A DNA stretch of 64,000 nt from Gymnothorax reevesii (Eukaryota > Chordata > Actinopteri > Anguilliformes > Muraenidae): positions 441,501 through 505,500 of the forward strand of contig CM056573.1 of the NCBI GenBank assembly GCA_029721435.1, written 5' to 3'. The notes beneath the pieces were generated by a model, which made no database searches, was not told the origin of the DNA, and saw nothing but the letters and a program-made list of their open reading frames with translations. Each line of letters begins with the position of its first letter. Within the stretch, counting starts at the first letter, position 1. Both the position numbers and the translations under genes were made by a program. Positions 56,376 to 64,000 of the stretch are shown one piece after another.

Positions 56376-57370
56376 GTCTTAGTTTTGATTTTCCATGTTT
56401 TACTTAGAACCATAGTTTCATTCCAGTCCATGTTTTGATTTTTCCATTCATAACACTTTGTCTCCCCCTGTCTTGTCTTCGCTCTTGTCTTTGTTCACAG
56501 CCCCAGTAATGCGTGCCACTCCTTCGGGTGATTAAATGGTTTCTGGGTTTCAATCTTCCTTCCCCATCTCGTTTACTTCCTTCCTCTTACTTTTTCTATC
56601 TTACTAACAGTTTGTTGTTTTGTTAATTTACTAACCAAGACTAACATTGTGTATATAAGACTAACTTACTAACAAGTACTCGGGATTGTATAGCTGCACT
56701 TACTAATTGATTAACAAGCTCTCAGAACTCGCCCTGTTCTAGTCTCCGCCTCATGCCTCCACTCAATCTACTTTGCTGTGTTTCTTGCAGATTCTCTGTA
56801 CCTGTCTTATCACTGTTCTGCCGCTCACTCTGTGCACTTAGAAATCCCTAACCGGACCAGTTTGTTGTCTATAGGCTGTCTTGTGATCCCTGTCCGCGTT
56901 TTGGCTTTTGCCTTTTTCATGTGACTAGGTTCTCCCTAATGTGTTGCTCCCTTGTAATCAGTCTGACTGCTTCCACCTGTGTCCTGTTATCATGTGACCT
57001 CCCTGAAGTGAATATTTGATGTCTCTTCACAGCACTGCTTTGTCAGATCATTCTCTCATGTTTACTTGTGCCACGTTCATTTCCCCCTGTACCCATTGTG
57101 ATTATCTTTCGGACTGGACCGTCCTTGACTACCGAGTTTTGCATTTTCCCTGTACTTTGCTGCCTTCTTGTATTTTGAACCTTTTTCGTCTGACCGTGAT
57201 TTTTGTGATTGGTGCCCTGGTTACGATTATGGATTTCGCCCATTGGATTCTGATTTTGGATTGTGGACTTTGCACTGTTGCCTGCTCTGTTGGGGGATTT
57301 CCCCCTTCAGAAATAAAGCCTCCATTTTGCATTTTACTGGTTCTCACAAGTGGTTCATTTCGTAAATCCC
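56376..57370 (+). mobile_element. Degraded second copy of the 5-kb solo LTR
   Basis: In opposite orientation to 4965-6195, this segment shares CATTCCAGTCCATGTTTTGA-like, TTGTCTCCCC, TTACTAACCAAGACTAACATTG, GGGATTGTATAGCTGCA and TTGGCTTTTGCC-like words in the same order. It ends near CAGAAATAAAGCCTCCATTT, where AATAAA fits the LTR polyadenylation site. The start is missing or too diverged to find, and no flanking duplication is seen. Confidence 0.65.
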
Positions 57371-59040
57371 CACAATTTAGACAAAATGAGAACGTGTCGT
57401 CAAAGTTTGTCCTCATGTTTATAATGATGATGAACGTTTCTATACTAAACCTATGCGTTTTTATGTCAGAGATTCTCGTATAAATTCATCCTGTCAACAT
57501 ATTATTAGCAATGGAAAGGACCGAACTGATTTCGCCTGTGCTACGTCAACACAAATACGGGAGATGAAATAAATCTTGTTTAAAATAATTGTAATGCATT
57601 TATTTGATCCGTGGCAAAATTATTGAAAGTCAAGGTAGTCTATGTCCTGCTTGCTCCACACAGTCCTCCCAGGGAGCTGAAGGTATTAGCCAGCGTCGCA
57701 ACACCGGGTCCGCACAGTTTTGAATGGGAGAGGCATACTCTGGTGTTCTGACAAATTTTGCTACCTATCAAAATATGCAACCTTGCGGTTCTGCGCTTGC
57801 GCAAACCTGAAATCTCGTGCGGTTTCCTCGCTCATATCTTAAGAAACTCATAAAAATAGATTTATTTTCAGTGCGCATTTCGACCTGTAACCGCACATAT
57901 ATTTGCATGTACACGCTAGGGTTTCCTGAAAATGCAAAAATTTGATGATAATCGAGCATATGGGCATATATCTTAAACTTATCCAACTCATTATAACATC
58001 TGCTATTGTTATAATAACCGAACTATTGTAACCCGATTCATATTGCAATATCAAGGCGAAAACAAACCTTTAAGATCGCTTTGCATTAAGGTAGCATCTT
58101 TTGACAAGAGAGCAAAATTTGACAGAACACTGGTAAGAGTACCGCATACTCCCTCCAAAGATAGATTAGAGCTACAACTTCGCTCTGGCTCACCAGTTCC
58201 GGTAGCCACTCTCGCCCAAGCTATGGATATCCACACTGCCTTGAATTGTAAAATTTTTTTCTTATCGACATGCTATGCACTGCTTTATTATGGTAACTGA
58301 GGTATAATTAACCTGCTTCATCATGCTAAAAGCATTTCATGTGACACTCATCACTGATCATGGCATTGTAGTTATTCATAGCTATGGCCGTCAATTTCCC
58401 CTTTTTTACTACCAGAGAAGAGCAAGGTAAAATTGGTAAATCATGGAGAGTCAGAAAACTTAATTTTATGTAATGACGCAAGAATGACAAGCAAGTAGTT
58501 TTGCTTCATGTATAGAGTTCACTCTTTATCTAAAAACTAAGGCATTACATTCGAAAATGATTGTACAGTCATATAGAAGCTATATCTGGTAGGTTGGGGC
58601 ACTTTCCAATACGCGAGTGTGATGTGGCAACTGCGCTTGCCTGGCAGGTGCAGACCTTGCACTAGAGGAGGGCGGGACTTCTCCCGCGATAAGTCTCCGT
58701 TTCCGTGCCTCCAGGGACACGCCCCCACCGTCTTGGGGCAGAGAATGCTGCTTATTTCCTAACAACTTTGAGGCCTAATTTTATATACTTAGCCACTTTT
58801 TTAGTTCTTCATATTTCAGTGATTAATAACATGTTTTTTTAGTATCATAAACTCATAAAACACATTTAGTTTTCCTTTTCAGGGACTTTAAGGCATGAAA
58901 ATCACTCCACACATAAATGACTTTGTTCTAGAGAACTACAATCCAATTTTAGCACCTGAATCAGAATCCCTTAAAGTAGTCAGATAAGTCTTTAATTGGC
59001 CATGTAATTATAGTTAAGATGAATCTCTGACCAAAGTTTT
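57371..59040. other. No gene recognised
   Basis: Intergenic DNA. A GC-richer block at 58590-58745 has no recognised similarity. No exon seen. Confidence 0.4.
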
Positions 59041-59399
59041 TACAACCCATTTCCTAAGTAGATCGGACAAAGTGGAAATCATGAATAAAATCAAAATGCA
59101 ATGACTTTCAGATCACATGAGCCAATATGTGATTCAGAATATAACGTAGATAACATTTTGAATGTTGAAACTGAGACATTTTACATATTTATCCACAAAA
59201 TGAGGCTATTTCAAATTTTCTGGCTGCAACAGGTCTCTAAAAAAGTTAGGACACAGGCAAAAAATGGCTTGAAAAGCAATTCATATATTAAGAGAATCAG
59301 CTGAAAGAACATTTAGCAAGTAATTAAAGTTAACTGGCATCAGGTGTGTAACATGATTGGCTATAAAAGGGACATCTTAGAGAGGCCAAGTCTCTCAGA

Positions 59400-60150
59400 A
59401 GCAAAGATTGCCAGAGGCTCTCCAACCTGTGAAGATTTACGTTAAAAAAAATGTTGGAATACTTTAAAAAGAATGTTTCTCAATGTTAAATGGCAAGGAC
59501 TTTGAAGGTCTCATCATCGACAGTGCATAACATCATCAAAAGATTTAGAGAAACTGGAAAAATGTTTGTCAGGGACAAGGCCGAAAACCTTTACTGGATG
59601 CCTGTGATCTTCGGGCCCTCAGACGCCACTGCATCACACACCAGCATGATTCTGTAATTGACATTACTAATGGGAAGTCTTCAAGAAACCACTGTCTGTA
59701 AACACAGTGTACTGTGCCATCCACAGATGCCACCTATAACTATCATGCAAAAAGGAAGCTGTTGAGCATGATCCAGAAGCGCCGCCGTGTTCTGTGGTGC
59801 CAAGACTCATTTAAAATGGACTGTAGCAAAGTGGCAAAGTGTCCTGTGGTCAGACAAGACCAAATTTGATATTCTTGTTGGAAATCATGTGCGTCGTGTC
59901 CTCCAGGCTTAAGAGAAGACCACCCCACCTGTTATCAGCGTTCAGTTCAAAAGCCAGCATCTCTGAAGAGTCCATGTGCTGAACTGGTCTGCCTGCAGTC
60001 CTGATCTTTCACTGATTGAGAGCACTCAGCGCATAATTAAACAAAAAGTCCGTCAAAGGAGACCCAAAACTCTCCAGCAGCTGGAAGCCTGTATTAAAGA
60101 AGAGTGGGATCAAATTCCTATGGCTGAACTCAAGAAACTGGTCTCCTGAA
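59400..60150 (+). pseudogene. Tc1-like transposase remnant
   Basis: Over several frames the DNA still spells transposase-like text: GGCCGAAAACCTTTACTGGA (the GRKP/R linker region), TGGACTGTAGCAAAGTGGCA, GTGGTCAGACAAGACC (the first catalytic Asp region, altered) and CTGATCTTTCACTGATTGAG (the third acidic residue). A deletion between about 59964 and 59970 removes the region with the second Asp. No long open frame is left. Confidence 0.8.
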
Positions 60151-60191
60151 TGCCCAGACGCCTCCACTCAGTGTTAAGAAGAGCAGCTCCC

Positions 60192-60378
60192 CTAATCTGG
60201 TAAAACCTAGTAACTCAATTTTTGGTAGAAATTGAGTTAGATCCATTTTTGCAGTTACTAAGCACCAAATGAAGTACCCACAGTCATTGAGAAGACCCAT
60301 TCTTTTTTTTTTTAACAGCAAGTTTATCCTGAAGGACTCAAGTTGTTTTCTGTTAGTTACTAGGTTTTACCAGATTTG
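60192..60378. mobile_element. 187-bp foldback element inside Tc1
   Basis: The left arm AATCTGGTAAAACCTAGTAA (60194-60213) is matched by the reverse complement of the right arm, TTACTAGGTTTTACCAGATT (60357-60376). It is absent from the other copy of this Tc1 family at the matching place, which confirms a later insertion. Confidence 0.85.
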
Positions 60379-60627
60379 GGGAGAGAGTGTGTGCTACACC
60401 ATGGTAAACAGGCCCCTGTCCCAAATTTTTTGAGACCTGTAGCAGCCATCAAATTTTAAATGAGCTCATTTTCTGGATAAAATTGTAAAATTTCTCAGTT
60501 TAAACATTTTCTATGCTATCTCTGTTCTATTGTGAATAAAGGACTGGCTGGTGTGATTTGAAAGTCATTGCGTTTTTGTTTTTTTCAGAATTTACAGTTT
60601 GTCCCAACTATTTCGGAATTGGGGTTG

Positions 60628-61950
60628 TATATCTATTCCAATCTATTCCCTAAATATAAATGAACAAGAAAGCCGTTGCTGCGGAAAACCCCCCGTCGCA
60701 TCTTTCTGAGCTTAAAGTCACAGGCAAGTTAAATCACAACCAGTTCAGTAAAATTGTGCACTCACTAACCCCATGACCCGTTTAATATGCAAATTAGGGC
60801 ACAGTTACCATAGCACCCCTCCACCATTAGAATGTTATTGTACCAAACTTAGTTGTGAAAGAACAAAGGCCTGAGACTGGCTCTGGGGATAGTGTCAACT
60901 GTGACGATCATTCGTGTAGACTATAACCTAATTTTAGGTCATACCGATCGTCAAGGTCATTTGGCCTCCAGTTGATATCCAAGAGGAGGTAGCTGCTGGA
61001 AAGATTTCAGCCACCTAACTTCATGACTAAGCTAGCAGTGGCCATAAATGTGATTTCTGCACGCGCTGACCCTGTGGCCTAATTAAAATGCAAATTAGGT
61101 CAAGGTCACCATGGTAACCCTTCCCCCATCCCAGCGTGATACCAAGTTTGGTTAGATTCGGACCAGGGGCATTGGAGATATAGTGCAAACTGTTTGGACG
61201 GACATACATACATACGTATGCTTGTCTCCACTAGACCCTCCTTTCGGGGCCTATCGGCCGCAATGGGGGGTAAAATTAACGAACCAAATGCAAACATACC
61301 TAAACGCAGTATTAGACATATCAGGTTTATGCCAATATGGGGAAAACATAGATATCCTCCAGGCAGAGAGAACCTAGAATTTAGACAGAGGGAGGAGAGA
61401 GGGATTTGCAAAGTTTTTGATGTGTATAATCAAAATGATCTACAGTACTTTATACTTTTGAAGATCTGCAAAGAACTTGCAATATCACTTCAAAACACTT
61501 CTCCATATACCTTCAGATGGGGAGTTACGTTTTTTTGGCACGCTGTTTTTGAAACTAGATTATCTCCAAGGTAGTGGCCAAGTTTAACATTTGTATAAAC
61601 AATTTGTTGATTAAAAAATAGACTTGCTTGGTCTAGCAACCTTTATGCAGAAATCTCTGCTGATGAATGGAAGAAAAGTCTGACAAGCTCCACAAAGCCG
61701 AACAAACAATACCAGGTTTAAACTGCTATTATTTAAAAGGATTATGAATACATACATAACTCCCTCCCACCTACACTGCTTTAATAATAATGGCCCTAAT
61801 GCATTTATTAAATCTGGCCTAAAAGAAGGCACATTATAGCACTCTTTTTAGAGCAACCCAAAAATCAACAATTCTGGGGAAAAAGTCAAACAAACTAAAT
61901 CAGATATTACCATTCCCGGGGGACGTATGAATGAGGGCTGTCTTTCTGTC
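60628..61950. other. No gene; loose repeat units
   Basis: Two related paragraphs at about 60780-60920 and 61070-61215 share GCAAATTAGG-CA, ACCAT(A/G)G-A-CCC-TCC and ATACCAAGTTTGGTT-like words. The second leads into CATACATACATACGTATG. These look like a fish dispersed repeat. The following A/T-rich part shows no gene. Confidence 0.45.
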
Positions 61951-62054
61951 TTTCTGCATCAGTCTGTCCTTCACGCTTCTTCATCAGGCCAGAACTTCTA
62001 AAACATTCAAGATTTTTCCATAAAATATACTCTGTAGAAACATCTTATTCTGTA

Positions 62055-62312
62055 GATGTGCCTTTTCATTCTTCCACCCGTCCTGTCTGTCTGTCCATCC
62101 CTCCTTCGCTTTTTGTTTCCAGGCCAAAGCGCCAAAACCGTTCAATATTTTCAAATGGAGTTTAATACCACGTATAGGTACATGTCATTGCATACATGTG
62201 CCTTTTCAGACTACCATTCATCCTTTGTTTTTGGAAAATGCTTTCCGCCATTTCCTGAATTTTGTTTTGGAATATTAGCTATTCCGTGGCAGAGGATCTG
62301 AGAATTTCATGG
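62055..62312 (+). repeat. Dispersed repeat, copy 2
   Basis: Partner of 27195-27430, in the same orientation. Confidence 0.7.
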
Positions 62313-62564
62313 TTGTTTCTGCTGCTTTGCCTGTCTGCCCCTGGGCATTTATCTTGGGACAACTTCCACCTGCATGGAGGCTGACAGAAGCAAATGAAAT
62401 CATCATGGCTGAACACTGTACAGTAGCAGCCTGGAAAAGCACTGAGGGGCTGTTTCGCCATCAGGGGTAAATTCTAAAATATTGAATAAATGTAGGTTTT
62501 TTTCTAAAATAATCAGCAGCAAGGTGACATATCATTCATTTAAAGTTCTGATTCTGATGTAATA

Positions 62565-63300
62565 CCAGTCTCTCCCAAGGGCGGTACACTTGGCATCACA
62601 ACAAAGTCTTGAGGTGCCTTGCGTCCACACTGGAGGGAAAACGATCTAGCACCATCTCCCTACCACCGCCAACAGCTAACCCCTCACAGACAATTGCCTT
62701 CGTCCATGAAGGGACAACAGCTGCTAAGAGCAACTCCATACCACCGGAGAAAGACCAGCTGTGCTTGGCGCGTATTGGCAAGCAGCTGGTGTTTCCTCCA
62801 GAGATCGCCACCACCACATTGAGCCCCGACCTGGTGCTCTGGTCCCCCTCTCTAAAGAAGGCTTACATCATTGAGCTCACCGTACCCTGGGAGGATTCCA
62901 TCGATGAGGCATATGAGCGAAAACACCTGCGCTATGCTGAGCTAGCTGCTGAAGCACAACATCGCGGCTGGAACACAGAAATCCGCCCAGTGGAAATCGG
63001 ATGCAGAGGGTTTGTGGCAACATCTGCCACTAAACTACTGAGGGACCTTGGAGTCAGGGGCCGGAGTCAACGCGCAGCCATCAAAGCTGCATCTGAGGCA
63101 GCAGAGAGAAGCAGTCAGTGGCTTTGGCTAAAGAGGAACAACCCGTTGGGTCCCCAGACCACATAACTGGGCATGGGACGCAAGCTCAGGTCTGATCACC
63201 CTGTAGCTGGCCGCCTCTGGTGAGGGTATATCGTGTTAAAGGCCAAAACGCCCTGTGAGCCGGAGGGACACGATTGGTGATGCGTCCCATAAATTCAAGT
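62565..63300 (+). mobile_element. 3' fragment of a restriction-endonuclease-type LINE
   Basis: Only the C-terminal coding part and a 3' UTR-like tail remain. There is no reverse transcriptase in the window to the left, so this is a 5'-truncated copy. The 3' end is approximate. Confidence 0.7.
62609..63166 (+). pseudogene. PD-(D/E)XK-like endonuclease tail of a LINE
   Basis: An unbroken 185-codon frame. It holds LSPDLVLWSPSLKKAYIIELTVPWE (residues about 71-95), with the Asp of PD and the Glu in ELTVPW placed as in restriction-enzyme-like endonucleases of R2/R4/NeSL-group LINEs, which nick the target DNA. It continues YERKHLRYAELAAEAQHRGW and VGCRGFVATSATKLLRDLGV, which I recall from fish copies of this group. 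The lack of the reverse transcriptase makes it a fragment, though the frame itself shows no damage. The exact clade is uncertain. Confidence 0.72.
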
Positions 63301-64000
63301 TACTCCAAAGCCTCCCCATTATTCACCGATTCCCCCTGATTATTTTTTTCCTGCATGAGCTCGCACAAGGATATTAACATCTTATCCTGTTTGTTTGAAT
63401 CTGCTATCATTGACTAATCTACAGGAGCTGTTTGATGAAAAAATGTCAAATGTTGAAAATTTGACAGAACAGCATCTTTTTTTTGACATTTCGGTATCTC
63501 ATTAGCTTTTAGGTACGTGTATTCGTTACCAATAAAATACCCCTGCACCCAGTACCTTGTGAAATCATTATTCAAAAAAAAAAAATAATAAAATACATTA
63601 TACAAATAATAAACTAATAATAACAAATAATATTTGCAGGGTCAGAAACGCATTGATTCATGAAAATCTGACTTTTTCTACCAAGGCATTCTGTCCGTCA
63701 AAAAATGTCTTCTCCGGAAATGTTTTTTACATTATTAATATTTCAACAGAGGAGGGGGGTAAGTTTGGATTTATTGTACGATTATGACACTGCATATTTA
63801 TATGATTGCGTATGAGGAATACTGTGTCAGTACATATGCACTGTTCATTACACTGTGTACCATGTTATAGATGTTCTTTGTCCATCAAAAACACTTCTCC
63901 AGAACTGGTTAAAAAGGTGGAAATCGTCAAATTGTCATTTGTATGAATTTTAGGAGAACCTATGAATCTGTGGTTTAAAAATCTTGGCAACAGTTTGACC
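63301..64000. other. No gene recognised
   Basis: A/T-rich intergenic DNA with an A run at 63573-63583. No coding exon or element end is recognised. Confidence 0.4.

Larger units (their letters stand above)
59043..60627 (+). mobile_element. Second copy of the ddo-intron Tc1 family
   Basis: The ends CAACCCATTTCC (59043) and GGAATTGGGGTTG (60627) are bordered by TA (59041-59042 and 60628-60629). The arms share with 29035-31997 the words ATGCAATGACTTTCAGATCAC and CTGGCTGCAACAGGTCTC. The coding part is more decayed than in the other copy, with several deletions, and a 187-bp foldback element has inserted at 60192-60378. Confidence 0.88.

Noticed and set aside
57016..57483. 155-codon frame with hydrophobic stretches, like a membrane protein
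   Set aside because: It lies in the degraded copy of the 5-kb LTR, is T-rich, and the other copy does not conserve the frame.

Overview
This window looks like a stretch of teleost fish nuclear DNA. The evidence is one spliced vertebrate-type gene with GT-AG introns, many fish-type mobile elements (Tc1, hAT, Ty3/Gypsy, BEL/Pao, a Rex3-like LINE, L1/Tx1-like and restriction-endonuclease-type LINE pieces, foldback elements), poly(A) tails on retrocopies, and no operons or bacterial signals. No tRNA, rRNA or CRISPR array was recognised.

The only host gene I can support is a D-aspartate oxidase (ddo) on the + strand, with four coding exons (27489-27663, 28481-28589, 34754-34930, 35853-36414). They join in phase to 340 codons plus a stop. 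The product has an N-terminal FAD-binding motif and ends in a type 1 peroxisomal targeting tripeptide, SRL. Several residues tied to acidic-substrate recognition in mammalian DDO appear replaced, while the carboxylate-binding arginine is kept.

Everything else is repetitive or unrecognised. Layout: Tc1 element (1.0-2.6 kb); solo LTR with a 5-bp duplication (5.0-6.2 kb); non-autonomous hAT carrying an LTR-like insert (6.5-8.3 kb); composite non-coding repeat (8.5-13.1 kb); hAT element with CTCTAATG duplications that was entered by a Ty3/Gypsy element (13.6-21.2 kb); Rex3-like LINE interrupted by a 5'-truncated L1/Tx1-like LINE (21.65-26.4 kb); ddo, whose intron 2 holds an inverted-repeat structure containing a Tc1 element that itself received a poly(A) retrocopy and a terminal-inverted-repeat element (27.5-36.4 kb); small foldback elements (37-39 kb); a LINE endonuclease scrap (about 40 kb); a deleted BEL/Pao element on the - strand (42.4-46.3 kb); an APE-type LINE interrupted by an LTR-like piece and a TTA-flanked DNA element (49.3-54.4 kb); a second, inverted copy of the 5-kb LTR (56.4-57.4 kb); a second copy of the ddo-intron Tc1 family (59.0-60.6 kb); and a LINE fragment with a PD-(D/E)XK-like endonuclease tail (62.6-63.3 kb).

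The elements are broken by stops, frameshifts, deletions or later insertions, so I see none that could move on its own. Target-site duplications allow the order of several insertions to be read. I found no convincing undescribed system. The most interesting points are the altered substrate pocket of ddo, the nested insertions in its intron 2, and a foldback element 41 bases from its last splice acceptor.
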